Shown here piece by piece: positions 20,791-30,841 of a DNA stretch of 64,000 nucleotides. This DNA comes from Limosilactobacillus reuteri. Lineage in GTDB: Bacteria; Bacillota; Bacilli; Lactobacillales; Lactobacillaceae. The stretch lies in the NCBI RefSeq assembly GCF_034259105.1, contig NZ_CP139478.1:237001-301000 (forward strand), in the 5' to 3' direction. Position 1 is the stretch's first letter; each line of letters begins with the position of its first letter. A program made the translations under genes and the position numbers. The notes under the pieces are model-generated. The model was not told the DNA's origin and ran no database searches. It saw only the letters and a list, made by a program, of their open reading frames with translations.

Positions 20791-22158
20791 ATGACAAAAC
20801 GTAATGCAATTATTTTAGCTGCTGGTAAAGGTACCCGGATGCGCTCAAAGCTATACAAGGTTTTACACCAAGTTTGTGGTAAGACAATGGTTGAGCATGT
20901 TTTAACCCAATTGGAAAAGGCCAAGATTGATAATATTATTACAATTGTTGGTTTTGGGGCGGAAACGGTTGAACAGCAATTGGGACACCGTACTAAGTAT
21001 GTGCTCCAAGAACAACAGCTTGGAACCGGGCATGCTGTAATGCAAACAAAAGACCTTCTTGCAAATGAAGATGGCGAAACTATTATTGTCAGTGGTGATA
21101 CTCCTTTATTTACGGCTGAGACTTTTGAAAAGCTCTTTGAATATCATGAACAATGGCATGCGGCAGCCACTATTTTGACTTCTATTGCTCCTGATCCAAC
21201 TGGTTATGGGCGGATTGTGCGAAATGATGTTGGAATCGTTGAACGAATCGTGGAACAAAAAGATGCTACTGTTCAAGAACAAGCAATTAAGGAAATTAAT
21301 ACCGGAGTTTACTGTTTTGATAACAAGAAACTCTTTGCAGCCCTTAGCAAGATCACGAATGATAATGCTCAGGGTGAGTATTATTTAACTGATGTTATTG
21401 GCATTTTAAAGCAAGAAAATGAGATCGTAACAGCCTACAAGATGGATAACTTTGACGAATCAATGGGGGTAAATGACCGAGTTGCCCTTGCACGCGCAAA
21501 CAAGGTAATGCGTAACCGGATCAATACTCATTGGATGCGTGAAGGTGTTTCAATGATTGATCCTGAAACAACTTATATTGATGCTGATGTTAAGATTGGT
21601 CGTGATACAGTTATTGAAGGTGGCGTTGTAATCAAAGGTCATACAGAAATTGGTAACGATTGTTATATCGGTGCTGGTTCACGGATCAATGATTCCAAGA
21701 TTCACGATGGGGTTAAAATTATTTCGTCTACCCTCCAAGAAGCAGAAATGCACAATGGCAGTGATATTGGTCCTAATAGCCACCTGCGTCCAGAAACAGA
21801 AATTGGCGAAAATGTTCATATTGGTAACTTCTGTGAGGTTAAGAAGGCTTATATCGGTGAGGGAACAAAGGTCGGTCACCTCACTTATATCGGTAACGCT
21901 ACTTTAGGTAAGGATATTAATGTTGGCTGTGGAGTAGTCTTTGTTAACTACGATGGGACAAATAAGCACCATACCAATGTTGGTGACCATGCATTCATCG
22001 GTAGTAACAGTAACTTAGTAGCCCCTGTTAATATTGCAAAAGATTCATTTGTTGCTGCTGGTTCGACCATCACAGACAGTACGGAACAATATGATATGGC
22101 AATTGCGCGGGCACGGCAGGTTAATAAAGAAAATTATGCTAAGAAGCTACCATGGTAA
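20791..22158 (+). CDS. glmU: Bifunctional GlmU: uridyltransferase and acetyltransferase
   Basis: GlmU acetylates glucosamine-1-phosphate and then makes UDP-N-acetylglucosamine, the precursor of peptidoglycan and teichoic acids. The N-terminal pyrophosphorylase domain begins with [14 protein letters not shown], and the C-terminal half is a left-handed beta-helix of hexapeptide repeats ([13 protein letters not shown] onward, about residue 268). The length, 455 aa, is standard. It follows purR by 3 nt and is followed by prs, the conserved order in Firmicutes. Confidence 0.97.
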   Translation: MTKRNAIILAAGKGTRMRSKLYKVLHQVCGKTMVEHVLTQLEKAKIDNIITIVGFGAETVEQQLGHRTKYVLQEQQLGTGHAVMQTKDLLANEDGETIIVSGDTPLFTAETFEKLFEYHEQWHAAATILTSIAPDPTGYGRIVRNDVGIVERIVEQKDATVQEQAIKEINTGVYCFDNKKLFAALSKITNDNAQGEYYLTDVIGILKQENEIVTAYKMDNFDESMGVNDRVALARANKVMRNRINTHWMREGVSMIDPETTYIDADVKIGRDTVIEGGVVIKGHTEIGNDCYIGAGSRINDSKIHDGVKIISSTLQEAEMHNGSDIGPNSHLRPETEIGENVHIGNFCEVKKAYIGEGTKVGHLTYIGNATLGKDINVGCGVVFVNYDGTNKHHTNVGDHAFIGSNSNLVAPVNIAKDSFVAAGSTITDSTEQYDMAIARARQVNKENYAKKLPW

Positions 22159-22232
22159 CTTGCTTTTTGCCTCACTAATTTATATTATGTAAGTGGTAGT
22201 AGTATAACTTTTATTAATCAGCGGAGGACCTA

Positions 22233-23222
22233 ATGACACAGCAATATTTTGATCAAAATTTAAAAATCTTTGCGTTAAATTCAAACCGTCCCTTAGCAGA
22301 AAAGATTGCTAAGCATGTCGGTGTTGATTTAGGAAAATTATCTGTTAATCGTTTTAGTGATGGTGAGATCCAAATTAATATTGAGGAAAGTGTGCGGGGA
22401 GACAATGTTTATGTCATCCAGTCGACTTCTGCCCCAGTTAATGACAACTTAATGGAGTTATTAATTATGGTGGATGCGCTTCGCCGCGCTAGTGCCAAGA
22501 CGATTAATGTGGTGATGCCATACTATGGTTATGCCCGTCAAGACCGAAAAGCACGGAGCCGTGAACCAATCACTGCTAAGTTAGTTGCTAATATGTTGCA
22601 AAATTCCGGTGTTGATCGGATTATTGCACTTGATCTTCATGCCGCACAAATTCAAGGGTTCTTTGATATTCCTGTCGATCATTTGATGGGTGCTCCTCTT
22701 TTAGCGGAGTATTTTATCAACCAGGGTGTTGCTGAAAATGCAGTTATTATTTCTCCTGATCATGGTGGAGTAACACGGGCACGAGCACTTGCTGAGTTTT
22801 TAAAATCTCCAATTGCGATTATTGATAAGCGGCGTCCACGGGCGAACGTTGCTCAAATCATGAATATTATTGGGGACGTTAAGGGTAAGAAGTGTATTAT
22901 GATTGATGACATGATTGATACTGCGGGAACTATTAGTTTAGGTTCGCAAGCACTGATAGATGCCGGCGCAGAAGAAGTCTATGCATCATGTACTCATGCA
23001 GTATTATCTGGCCCAGCAATTGAACGTTTACGGAATGCACCGCTTAAAGAAGTTGTTGTGACAGACTCGATTCAATTGCCAAAGGAAAAACAAATCGATA
23101 AAATCAAGCAGGTATCGGTTGCGCCACTAATTGGGGATGCAATCAAACGGATTAACGAAAATCGTCCTGTTAGTCCACTCTTTAAGCAAGTCTTCCAAAG
23201 TGCACAGTTGGAAAAGAAGTAA
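22233..23222 (+). CDS. prs: Ribose-phosphate pyrophosphokinase
   Basis: Prs makes PRPP from ribose-5-phosphate and ATP, feeding purine, pyrimidine, NAD, histidine and tryptophan synthesis. The N-terminal [15 protein letters not shown], the SDGEIQIN segment, the [10 protein letters not shown] flexible loop and the PRPP-binding motif [12 protein letters not shown] near residue 222 are all present. Length is 329 aa. GCGGAGGACC precedes the ATG. Its product PRPP is the ligand sensed by PurR two genes upstream. Confidence 0.97.
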   Translation: MTQQYFDQNLKIFALNSNRPLAEKIAKHVGVDLGKLSVNRFSDGEIQINIEESVRGDNVYVIQSTSAPVNDNLMELLIMVDALRRASAKTINVVMPYYGYARQDRKARSREPITAKLVANMLQNSGVDRIIALDLHAAQIQGFFDIPVDHLMGAPLLAEYFINQGVAENAVIISPDHGGVTRARALAEFLKSPIAIIDKRRPRANVAQIMNIIGDVKGKKCIMIDDMIDTAGTISLGSQALIDAGAEEVYASCTHAVLSGPAIERLRNAPLKEVVVTDSIQLPKEKQIDKIKQVSVAPLIGDAIKRINENRPVSPLFKQVFQSAQLEKK

Positions 23223-23254
23223 TATTTAAGCAAACTGAAATTAATAAATAAAGT

Positions 23255-23299
23255 AGGTCGGAAGGAAAAAATATTTTTAGTTTCTTTCGGCCTTTCTTA
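23255..23299 (+). terminator. Terminator after prs
   Basis: AGGTCGGAAGGAAA pairs with TTTCTTTCGGCCT around an A/T-rich loop and is followed by T-rich sequence. The IS30 element begins 17 nt further on. Confidence 0.75.
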
Positions 23300-23315
23300 T
23301 TTTTCGTTTCTGTTT

Positions 23316-24369
23316 GGCAGATTGCAAGAAATAACTTGAACGAATTTAGTGACGTAGATTAATCAAGAAGATCTCGATTGGTGTGTGCCAGTTAAGACAT
23401 TTAAGTGGTCGGGAATTCAGATACCAATTGATTTGAACCAGCTGGCGATCGCTCAGCTCTTCAATGGCTTGTCCCTTGGGAATAAACCGTCGCAAAACTC
23501 GATTACGGTTCTCATTACTACCGCGTTCGTGCGGTGAATAGGCATGGGCAAAGTAAACCTGAGTACCCGTTAGCTGTTCAATTGCCTGATAGTTAGCGAA
23601 CTCTTTCCCATGATCCACGGTAAGCGTCTTGAGCTTGTCTTGAAGTTGACTAGCTAGTTCAAGTACGGCTTGAGTCATGGACTGACTGTCGCGACCATGG
23701 AGCCGTTTAACAATTGTCAGGCGACTCTTACGCTCCACAAAAGTCGCCACAGCTTGACCTTTACGTTTGCCAGAAAGTACGGTATCAGCTTCAAAGTGGC
23801 CGAATTCTTGGCGAGTTTCGACTTTATGAGGACGCTCCTCAATGGAGCGGCCGTGACTGAACGTACCACGCTTTTCTTTAGCACGATGACGACGAATTCC
23901 ATGATCAGGCAAATCGGGTAACTGTACATCAAGCCATCCTTGATCAATCCAGTTATAGACCGTCTTGTAGGCAATCCCAACTACATGGGCAACTTGTTCA
24001 GGGGACCACTTCTGGACTTGAATCTTTTCCTCAATCAAGTGCTTAAGGCTTTTAGTGAGTGAAGACTTCCGCCCCCGTTGACTAACCTTGCGTTCAAAGT
24101 CAGTTTGCGCTAGTTCAGCTTGATACCCACTATTTAGCCGGTGAAGTTCGTTAAAGATGGTGGTCTTACTAAAGCCTAAGTAGTTAGCGATGTATCGCAA
24201 GGAACGTCCTTCATTATGAAGCGTTTCAATGACAACACGGTTCTGGAATGATAAAATAGTGGTGCTCATCAAGGTCCTTCTTTCTAATGGATTGTGTGGT
24301 AACACCATTAAAGACCTTGATGGGTTTTTCTGTCCACTTAAATGTTCAACTTAAATTTTACAATCTGCC
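23316..24369 (-). mobile_element. IS30-family insertion sequence (first copy type)
   Basis: The ends form an imperfect inverted repeat of about 26 bp: GGCAGATTGCAAGAAATAAC at 23316 against the reverse complement of the right end, which begins GGCAGATTGTAAAATTTAAG. The element is about 1054 bp and holds one transposase gene on the minus strand. GTTT occurs on both outer sides (23312-23315 and 24370-24373), consistent with a short target duplication. It looks intact and may be active. It resembles lactobacillus IS30 elements such as ISLpl1 from memory; identity was not checked. Confidence 0.88.
23346..24269 (-). CDS. IS30-family transposase
   Basis: A 307-aa DDE transposase. The N-terminal helix-turn-helix (RSLRYIANYLGFSKTTIFNEL) binds DNA. 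The catalytic core shows GHFEADTV, TVDHGKEFANY and HERGSNENRNRVLRRFIPKG, which supply the DDE residues. ATG at 24269 was chosen because AAGAAGGA lies 5 nt before it; a GTG 39 nt upstream lacks a site. The frame is intact. Confidence 0.93.
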   Translation of the reverse strand: MSTTILSFQNRVVIETLHNEGRSLRYIANYLGFSKTTIFNELHRLNSGYQAELAQTDFERKVSQRGRKSSLTKSLKHLIEEKIQVQKWSPEQVAHVVGIAYKTVYNWIDQGWLDVQLPDLPDHGIRRHRAKEKRGTFSHGRSIEERPHKVETRQEFGHFEADTVLSGKRKGQAVATFVERKSRLTIVKRLHGRDSQSMTQAVLELASQLQDKLKTLTVDHGKEFANYQAIEQLTGTQVYFAHAYSPHERGSNENRNRVLRRFIPKGQAIEELSDRQLVQINWYLNSRPLKCLNWHTPIEIFLINLRH

Positions 24370-24424
24370 GTTTTAAAAGAAGATAAAGATTTAGGAAAGA
24401 CAAACAGTCATTATCAATTCATGT

Positions 24425-24430
24425 TATAAT
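24425..24430 (+). promoter_or_regulatory. Extended -10 promoter of the lipoprotein gene
   Basis: TATAAT preceded by TGT gives an extended -10 (TGTTATAAT), 25 nt before the coding start. No good -35 hexamer is seen, which fits an extended -10 promoter. It lies just outside the IS30 right end. Confidence 0.55.
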
Positions 24431-24455
24431 ACGATGTGAAATAAGGAGGAGAAAA

Positions 24456-25193
24456 ATGACAACAATTAAGTTTTTCAAAAAAGCAATGGTTGGAACAGCT
24501 GCAGTAGCCACTGTCTTTGCCCTCGCTGGTTGTGGTAAACAATCTTCGTCAAGTAGTGATACAAGTTCTTCCAGCACATCGTCTGTCCGTTCTTCCGAAA
24601 GTAAAGCTTCAAAGGCTTATCGTACAGCTAATAAGCTTATCCAAAATCATGACTATGAAGGAGCATATGAACAATTAAGTCAATTAAACGATCATAATGC
24701 TCAAACGGAAGCACTTGCTGATGATTTACAGAGCTATATGAACGCCCAAAAAGCATATGAAAATGGCGATTATGATGGTGCTAAGAACAATTTGAAATCA
24801 CAAAAGTCGACTAGTACGGCAATGCGCAATGCATACGCTGACTTACAAAGCAAGGTAAGTTCTGCACAAGGTTCCACGAGTTCTCAAGCTTCATCATCTG
24901 CCAATAGCAAGCAAACAAATAAGCAATCCAGTTCTACAAGCTCAGCAACGCAACGATCATCCTCTACTGCTAACCAAGCTGCATCTGATGCAACTAGTGA
25001 TAATGTAGTCCAACAATTTGCTAACAAGATGGGCTTTAGTGGCTCCCAAGGTTACCAAATTATGCCAACAGGCAAGGATGGCAATGTTTACAAGTTTGAA
25101 GTTCGGCAAAACAATAGTGATAACACTGTTGCAAGCTTGATTGGTATTTACCAATATAACAGTCAAACTGGAGCGGTAACAAAGATCGCTTAA
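24456..25193 (+). CDS. Serine-rich lipoprotein of unknown function
   Basis: A type II signal peptide with lipobox LAGC (cysteine near residue 26) predicts a lipid-anchored surface protein. Then come a serine/threonine-rich spacer, a helical region with two TPR-like units (ANKLIQNHDYEGAYEQL and NAQKAYENGDYDGAKNNL), a second serine/glutamine-rich linker of about 60 residues, and a C-terminal beta-rich domain of about 60 residues (QGYQIMPTGKDGNVYKFEVR). Such proteins are common in lactobacilli; the function is not known. AGGAGG precedes the ATG. A terminator follows, so it is monocistronic. Confidence 0.8.
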   Translation: MTTIKFFKKAMVGTAAVATVFALAGCGKQSSSSSDTSSSSTSSVRSSESKASKAYRTANKLIQNHDYEGAYEQLSQLNDHNAQTEALADDLQSYMNAQKAYENGDYDGAKNNLKSQKSTSTAMRNAYADLQSKVSSAQGSTSSQASSSANSKQTNKQSSSTSSATQRSSSTANQAASDATSDNVVQQFANKMGFSGSQGYQIMPTGKDGNVYKFEVRQNNSDNTVASLIGIYQYNSQTGAVTKIA

Positions 25194-25219
25194 TAATTTA
25201 TTGATAATAACGATATTCG

Positions 25220-25261
25220 AGCAAGAGCCAGCGAATAAGTAGCTGGACTCCTGCTTTTTTT
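25220..25261 (+). terminator. Terminator after the lipoprotein gene
   Basis: AGCAAGAGCCAGC pairs imperfectly with GCTGGACTCCTGCT and is followed by seven T residues. Confidence 0.75.
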
Positions 25262-25278
25262 GTATAAGGAGGGAAAGT

Positions 25279-26601
25279 ATGCATCAAGAATCATTATTCA
25301 ACCAAAATAGCGAACAAAACACGCCGCTAGCTAATCGTGTTCGTCCAACTAGTATTGATGAATTTGTTGGTCAGCAACACTTATTGAGAAAAAATAAGAT
25401 CTTACGGGAAATTATCATGAATGATCAATTATCATCACTGATTTTTTGGGGACCGCCAGGGGTTGGCAAAACCACATTAGCTGAAATTATTGTTAAGCAG
25501 ACAAAATCCCACTTCATTACTTTTAGTGCAGTAATAAGCAGCATTCGTGACATCCGTAAAATCATGGAAGAGGCAGAACAAAACCGTGAATATGGTGAAC
25601 GAACGGTTTGCTTTATTGATGAAATTCATCGTTTTAACAAGGCTCAGTAAGATGCATTCTTACCCTTTGTCGAACGGGGAAGTATTATTTTAATCGGTGC
25701 GACAACTGAGAATCCGTCCTTTGAAATTAATGCCGCCTTGCTGAGTCGGTGTCGGGTATTTGTTCTTAACTCTCTTAGTGTTAGTGATGTTGAAGAAGTG
25801 TTACAACATGCTTTAAAACATCCGCATGGTTTTCCGGGGATGATAATTAACTGTGAGGAGGGAGTTATTCCATTAATTGCTCAATTTGCGAACGGGGATG
25901 CCCGGATTGCGCTTAATACGTTCGAAATGGCGGTACTAAACAGCGAAAAGAATGAGCAAAAAGTTACGTTAACGATGGACACCTTGAAACAATTGATTAA
26001 CACTAAATCATTAAGATACGACAAAAAAGGTTAAGAGCATTACAATATTATTTCTGCTCTTCACAAATCAATGCGTAATAGTGATGTAGATGCAACCGTT
26101 TATTGGCGCTCGCGGATGATTGATGGTGGGGAAGATTCATTGTATATTGCGCGGCGATTAGTTCGCTTTGCTAGTGAAGACATTGGACTAGCAGATACTA
26201 ATGCCTTACAGGTAGCAGTTAATACTTTTAATGCTTGTCAGTTTTTGGGAATGCCTGAGTGTGATGTCCACTTAACGGAGTGTGTCATCTATCTCTCACT
26301 AGCTCCTAAGTCTAATGCGGCATATATTGCTCGCCAGATAGCAAAACGCGTGATCAAAAAGACGGGGAATTTACCTGTCCTCTTAACGATCCGAAACGCG
26401 TCGACAAAGTTAATGAAAGAGTTGGATTACGGTAAAAATTACCAGTATGCGTATGATGCTAAAGATAAATTAACCACGATGAAGACGATGCCGTCAGAAC
26501 TGGATGGTCAAACTTTTTATCATCCTAGTACTCAGGGGCGGGAACCACGCTTTCAAGCACGAATGGATCAAATTAACGAATGGCATCGTAAACATAATTA
26601 A
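25279..26601 (+). pseudogene. rarA: RarA (MgsA) replication-recombination ATPase, two nonsense codons
   Basis: RarA is an AAA+ clamp-loader-like ATPase acting at stalled replication forks. The whole 440-codon frame is colinear with the family and has no shift, but it is cut by TAA at 25648-25650 and TAA at 26032-26034. The first stands where FNKAQQDAFLPFVERG is expected (a CAA to TAA change). The second stands where DKKGEEHYNIISALHKS is expected (GAA to TAA). Walker A GPPGVGKTT is near residue 58-66 and CFIDEIHRF is Walker B; the sensor and C-terminal lid regions lie after the stops. Everything else is preserved, so inactivation seems recent. Only a 123-aa N-terminal piece would be made from the normal start. 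Confidence 0.92.
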
Positions 26602-26604
26602 AAA

Positions 26605-26650
26605 CGGTAACTGTCCTAGCCCGTGAAAAGAGCTACAGTTACCGCTTTTT
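26605..26650. terminator. Bidirectional terminator between rarA and HAD gene
   Basis: CGGTAACTGT (26605-26614) pairs with ACAGTTACCG (26635-26644), flanked by A and T runs on either side, so it can serve both convergent genes. Confidence 0.85.
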
Positions 26651-27472
26651 TTAGTTTAATACATATTCTTCAATCGCTTTTCCAGCACCATCATGATTAT
26701 TATCAGCAGTTGTTACGTCAGCGATCTTTAAGGTGCTAGGGATTGAGTTTCCCATCGCTACCCCTAACCCCGCAAATTCGATCATTGAATCATCATTTTG
26801 TGCGTTGCCAAGAGCCATTACTTCATCTTTTTTAATTCCGAGTTCTTCACTAAGTAATTGAAGAGCATTTCCTTTACTTGCTTGTTTATTCATGAATTCC
26901 AAATAAAAGTCTTCACTGCGGACGATGGAAAAGCGATCACGCATTTCTGCCGGAAGTTCTGCCCATGCTTTGTCAATTTGTTCTTTAGTATCAACCATCA
27001 TTGCCTTGGCGATTACGTATTGATCTTGCATTTTAGAAAGTTCTTCAAAGGTGCGGTAACGGATTGGCATACTTACAAGGTCTGACTCGTAGACTGTATA
27101 GGGACTTAAATCTCGGTTAATTGTGTAGATGTAATTCCGGGTTTCAATCTGGGACTTGATACCCTCTTTAATACAATAAGTTTGCCAGTCTGCATAGTCA
27201 TTGAAAGACATAGTGTAGTTTACCAAGACGTTGCCACTAGTTGATTGGGCCAACGCACCGTTGAAGCTAATAACAAATTCATTATCTGAATCATTTAAGT
27301 CCAGTTGGTCAAGGTATGCCTTTACGCCTGTCATTGGACGTCCAGTGCATAAGACGATCTTTACTCCCTGTGCGCAGACTTTTTTTATTGCGGCAACAGT
27401 TTGTGGTGTAATTTGGCGTTGGTCATTGATTAATGTTCCATCGATATCGATTGCGACTAATTTAATTGCCAT
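26651..27472 (-). CDS. Cof-type HAD-IIB sugar/phosphate phosphatase
   Basis: This 273-aa protein belongs to the HAD-IIB (Cof/YidA-like) phosphatases, which dephosphorylate small phosphorylated sugars or cofactors. Motif I DIDGTLIND holds the nucleophile near residue 8, motif II CTGRP is near 42, and motif IV GNAQNDDSMIEF is near 217. The C2 cap lies between. The substrate cannot be assigned. The ATG overlaps the stop of the HD-domain gene (TAATG), so the two are translated together. Confidence 0.88.
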   Translation of the reverse strand: MAIKLVAIDIDGTLINDQRQITPQTVAAIKKVCAQGVKIVLCTGRPMTGVKAYLDQLDLNDSDNEFVISFNGALAQSTSGNVLVNYTMSFNDYADWQTYCIKEGIKSQIETRNYIYTINRDLSPYTVYESDLVSMPIRYRTFEELSKMQDQYVIAKAMMVDTKEQIDKAWAELPAEMRDRFSIVRSEDFYLEFMNKQASKGNALQLLSEELGIKKDEVMALGNAQNDDSMIEFAGLGVAMGNSIPSTLKIADVTTADNNHDGAGKAIEEYVLN

Positions 27473-28839
27473 TATTTTTGCTCCTTTGGATTGATAATAT
27501 GATTATTTTTGATATAGCTTTGAAATTCTTCATAGATTGGTTCGAAAATTTCAATATTGTTTCGCGTTTCAAGCATCTCTTTTGGGAAAAAGAACCGTTG
27601 ATCCCCGGCTTCTCGTCCCGACACGCTGGCGACCAAGGTACTAACTTGGGATAACTCAATAGAATCGCCATTAGGTTGGAGAAGCTCGATTTGCGTTTGG
27701 GTATTAGAATCTTGTGGATGATAAGTATCATACGGAAGTTTAAAGCTGTCGTTAACTGCGGTGTAGTACTGGCTATTAAATCCAGCAGTCTGAATTAGCT
27801 TTCGTAAAGTTGGCAAAAGCTTTTGTGTATTTTGATCATAAATGACTGATTTAAATGGCCGGCGATTAAGAAAACGACTAGCAAGATCACTTAAAATATC
27901 ATCACGAGAATGGGTCCAATGAATAAAATAAGTGGTTAAAACACCATCGTCAAGTGCCAAATAGTCATCCAGGGTGAACTTACCATTAAAAAACGGCATC
28001 AGCATATGAGGGGTGAAGTCAGGTTCAAAGTCATTTGGGTGCTGGTAAATATATTTTGCCCGCATTAAGAGGTGGTCCAAGATAACTTCCATTGAACGAG
28101 AAACGGGATGAAAGTAGACTTGCAGGTACATCTGGAGCCGGCTGATAATGTAATCTTCTACCGCATGCATCCCCGAAATTTCAAAGGCAATCCCCCTCTT
28201 AGCCGGTCGCATAACATGAAGAACACGATCAAGATCAAACTTTCCGTAGTTTGTTCCTGTGTAATACGCGTCTCGTTGCAAGTAGTCCATTCGGTCTGCG
28301 TCAACCTGACTTGAAATCATTTGAACTACTTGTGGATTCTCATAAGTATGGTCGATCACACTAGCAACTTGATGGGGGAAGTCAGGTGAAACCCGTTGTA
28401 ATATCTTATTAATGTTAGTGCTGCTATCGGTGATCAACTGGCGGGTAATTCGCTCATGGTTTGTATGGAAAATATGTTCAAATGTGTGGGAATAAGGACC
28501 GTGACCTAAATCATGGAGGAGGGCTGCGCATAAAGCAACCGGCCGTTCATGATCATCCCATAGGCCGTCGCCAGGGTGCTGACTAGGATAGTTTCGCTGA
28601 AAATAGTTGCACATTTGGCGGGTAATTTCATAGACGCCTAGGCAGTGGCCAAAGCGTGAATGCTCTGCGCCATGAAAGGTAAATGATGAAGTTCCTAGCT
28701 GCTTGATTCGTCGTAATCGTTGGAATTCAGGCGTATTAATTAAGTCCATAATAATTTGATTATCGACAATAATTTGTCCGTGAATTGGATCGCGAAAAAC
28801 CTTTTCACGGCGAAGTTTTTCGTCATAAAAGTGATTCAT
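27472..28839 (-). CDS. HD-domain phosphohydrolase (YwfO-like)
   Basis: The 455-aa protein carries an HD superfamily phosphohydrolase domain. Metal ligands are visible in HSRFGHCLGVYE near residue 60, LLHDLGHGPYSHTFEH near 108, and SQVDADRMDYLQRD near 190. The closest known relatives are the YwfO/dGTPase-like proteins; nucleotide hydrolysis is the likely activity but is not shown. It lies between lipL and the HAD gene, one nucleotide from lipL and overlapping the HAD start. Confidence 0.88.
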   Translation of the reverse strand: MNHFYDEKLRREKVFRDPIHGQIIVDNQIIMDLINTPEFQRLRRIKQLGTSSFTFHGAEHSRFGHCLGVYEITRQMCNYFQRNYPSQHPGDGLWDDHERPVALCAALLHDLGHGPYSHTFEHIFHTNHERITRQLITDSSTNINKILQRVSPDFPHQVASVIDHTYENPQVVQMISSQVDADRMDYLQRDAYYTGTNYGKFDLDRVLHVMRPAKRGIAFEISGMHAVEDYIISRLQMYLQVYFHPVSRSMEVILDHLLMRAKYIYQHPNDFEPDFTPHMLMPFFNGKFTLDDYLALDDGVLTTYFIHWTHSRDDILSDLASRFLNRRPFKSVIYDQNTQKLLPTLRKLIQTAGFNSQYYTAVNDSFKLPYDTYHPQDSNTQTQIELLQPNGDSIELSQVSTLVASVSGREAGDQRFFFPKEMLETRNNIEIFEPIYEEFQSYIKNNHIINPKEQK

Positions 28840-28840
28840 A

Positions 28841-29665
28841 TTAATCTTCTTTCTCTAAACGTTCTTGTAAACGTTTCATGCTGATTAGTTCTTTACTGAG
28901 AGTTGATATAAAATTAGGCGACCACATTAAGTTATTAAGGCTGTCAAGAGCAATGATTTGAACGATTGATTGGATTCGCTGGATCGCATCCTGAACACTT
29001 AATTGTGAGTTGAGCACTTTAGAAACAGTTGTCATTGCTCCTGGCCAAACATCTGGAAAATGCCACTTGTTTTGATCTTGTTGCAATCCTGTATCATAGA
29101 AGTCACGAATTAACTTGCCCCGATCCTGCTGATTACCACAGACACTTAAGTAAAGCATTACTGTAACTCCCACTTTGTTCCGTCGTTGAGAAATTCCGCC
29201 AATCTTTTGGCCGTTAACGCTGATATCAAAACTCCCCGGACAGTATGAATGAGTGATTTCACCAGTAGCGATTTCTAGGCTAGGAAAAGCTGCCTGAATT
29301 AGGTTGACCATTCGCTGGTATGCTTCATCAATAGTTAATTCATGATCTTCGAGGTGCCATGGATAAAAAATTGATAGGTTTAAAATACCGTCGTCACTCA
29401 CAACTGCCAATCCCCCTGAATTACGCATGAAATAGTGGAAACCGCGGTGCGTAAGCGAAGCAAGGGCAGTTGATAAATGCGGTAATCGTTGATCTTTTAA
29501 CCCTAAAATAACCGTATCCTCTAATGTCCAAAAATGAAGGAGGGGAAATTTGAGTTCGCTAGCTGAACGTAACAAAGCGTTGGTATAGATAAAAGACGAC
29601 AGATTATCTGCTGGAGATAAAGGCTGAATAAACTGTTGAAAACACTGATTTTTAAAATTAGGCAT
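28841..29665 (-). CDS. lipL: Octanoyl/lipoate transferase, LipL-like
   Basis: This is a biotin/lipoate protein-ligase fold protein of 274 aa. RNSGGLAVV near residue 81 is the lipoyl-binding loop. Cys142 in SYCPGSFDISVNGQKIGG corresponds to the catalytic cysteine of LipL, the octanoyl-[GcvH]:E2 amidotransferase, rather than to LplA ligases, which lack it. It likely moves octanoyl or lipoyl groups to E2 subunits such as pyruvate dehydrogenase. In Bacillus a lipL homologue also lies close to ywfO. A LipM-like role is possible. Confidence 0.78.
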   Translation of the reverse strand: MPNFKNQCFQQFIQPLSPADNLSSFIYTNALLRSASELKFPLLHFWTLEDTVILGLKDQRLPHLSTALASLTHRGFHYFMRNSGGLAVVSDDGILNLSIFYPWHLEDHELTIDEAYQRMVNLIQAAFPSLEIATGEITHSYCPGSFDISVNGQKIGGISQRRNKVGVTVMLYLSVCGNQQDRGKLIRDFYDTGLQQDQNKWHFPDVWPGAMTTVSKVLNSQLSVQDAIQRIQSIVQIIALDSLNNLMWSPNFISTLSKELISMKRLQERLEKED

Positions 29666-29797
29666 CGTACTTCTTCTTTTCTGTGAAATAATATATTTAT
29701 ATTATACAAGAACTCATGAGAACATGGACGTTTCACGGGGTATTTATTAGTAAAAAGAGTATAATAATGACGATGAGTAAAGTGAAAGGAGGAGTTT

Positions 29798-30223
29798 ATT
29801 ATCAAGAGCGTAATTCCTGTTCATGTGAATCTCTCAACGATTATTGATCAGAATGGACAGCAAGAAAAATTTACCTTTACTGAAGAAGGTACTTTTGTCG
29901 AAATGAATGGTAAGTATTATTTACGGTACATTGAACACCAAGACGGTCAAGAAACGCCGGTGCAAATCAAATTTGAAGATGAGCTGATCCGTTTAAGAAG
30001 GCGTGGAAATGTCGAACCAAACCTATTTTTGGACCCGACGCAAGAAACTATCATGCGTTATCAAACAGAATACGGCATGATTAAAATTGATGTGTTGACA
30101 GAAAGCTTGGAAAAAGACATCGATGTAAACGCCCCGGCTGGTCATCTTTCTGTCAAATACCAACTAAAACAAGCGGGACAATTAATAGGGAGTTACCAAC
30201 TAGAATTGCAATTTGCGGCCTAA
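29798..30223 (+). CDS. DUF1934 beta-barrel protein (YwiB-like), probable ATT start
   Basis: DUF1934/YwiB proteins are small calycin-like beta-barrels of unknown role. The family usually begins with a segment like PITLHVKSVI; here the matching IPVHVNLSTII is encoded upstream of the first canonical start (GTG at 29825). AAAGGAGGA at 29786-29793 lies about 5 nt before ATT at 29798 but over 30 nt before the GTG. I therefore take ATT as start (141 aa, beginning I-I-K-S-V-I-P). If GTG were used, the first beta strand would be lost. rpoE follows. Confidence 0.72.
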   Translation: MIKSVIPVHVNLSTIIDQNGQQEKFTFTEEGTFVEMNGKYYLRYIEHQDGQETPVQIKFEDELIRLRRRGNVEPNLFLDPTQETIMRYQTEYGMIKIDVLTESLEKDIDVNAPAGHLSVKYQLKQAGQLIGSYQLELQFAA

Positions 30224-30268
30224 TATTGTATGATGTAGTTTAGACTTTTTGAAGGGATGTGCACCAAT

Positions 30269-30826
30269 TTGGATTTAAAGGTTTTTGACGGTCAGGACAA
30301 ATCAGAACTTTCAATGATTGAAGTCGCACACGCTATTTTAGCTCACCATGGAGAAGCAATGGCGTTTGTTGATTTAACCAACGAGGTTCAGCAATATCTG
30401 GGTAAGAGCGATGAGGAAATTCGTGAACGTCTTGCACAGTTCTATACTGACTTAAATGTTGATGGCAGTTTTATTTCCCTTGGTGACAACACCTGGGGTC
30501 TGCGTGCTTGGTACCCATTCGAATCTATCGATGAAGCCACGGTTGGTGAAAACGAAGAAGATGAAGAGGATGATCGTCCAAAGAAGAAGCGGCGTAAAGT
30601 CAATGCCTTCCTCGCAGACACCGATGACGATGACGATGTAATTGACTATGACAATGATGATCCTGAAGATCAGGATCTTGATACTGACGATGAAGACGAC
30701 TCTGAGGATGATTATGATGACGACACTGATGACTTCAGTGACGACGATGATGATCTTGATGATGGTATCGAGGGTCAGTTATCAGAATTACATGATGAGG
30801 AAGATGAAGACGAGGATGACGAATAA
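30269..30826 (+). CDS. rpoE: RNA polymerase delta subunit RpoE
   Basis: The delta subunit of low-G+C Gram-positive RNA polymerase speeds recycling and increases promoter selectivity and sensitivity to initiating NTP. The globular N-terminal domain (about 90 residues, [20 protein letters not shown]) is followed by a basic KKKRRK patch and a very acidic Asp/Glu tail of about 70 residues. TTG at 30269 is preferred: it gives [15 protein letters not shown] like relatives, whereas the ATG at 30257 directly abuts AAGGG with no spacing. helD, whose product cooperates with delta in Bacillus, is also in this window. pyrG follows, as in Bacillus. Confidence 0.9.
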   Translation: MDLKVFDGQDKSELSMIEVAHAILAHHGEAMAFVDLTNEVQQYLGKSDEEIRERLAQFYTDLNVDGSFISLGDNTWGLRAWYPFESIDEATVGENEEDEEDDRPKKKRRKVNAFLADTDDDDDVIDYDNDDPEDQDLDTDDEDDSEDDYDDDTDDFSDDDDDLDDGIEGQLSELHDEEDEDEDDE

Positions 30827-30841
30827 TTTTCAACTTTGTGC

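Noticed and set aside
25279..26601. Three separate small genes in the rarA region
   Set aside because: All three pieces are in one frame and join into one family-length RarA sequence broken only by TAA codons.
30600..30830. Simple-sequence repeat (GAT/GAC-rich) as a mobile or phase-variable repeat
   Set aside because: It encodes the normal acidic tail of the delta subunit and is not a perfect tandem array.
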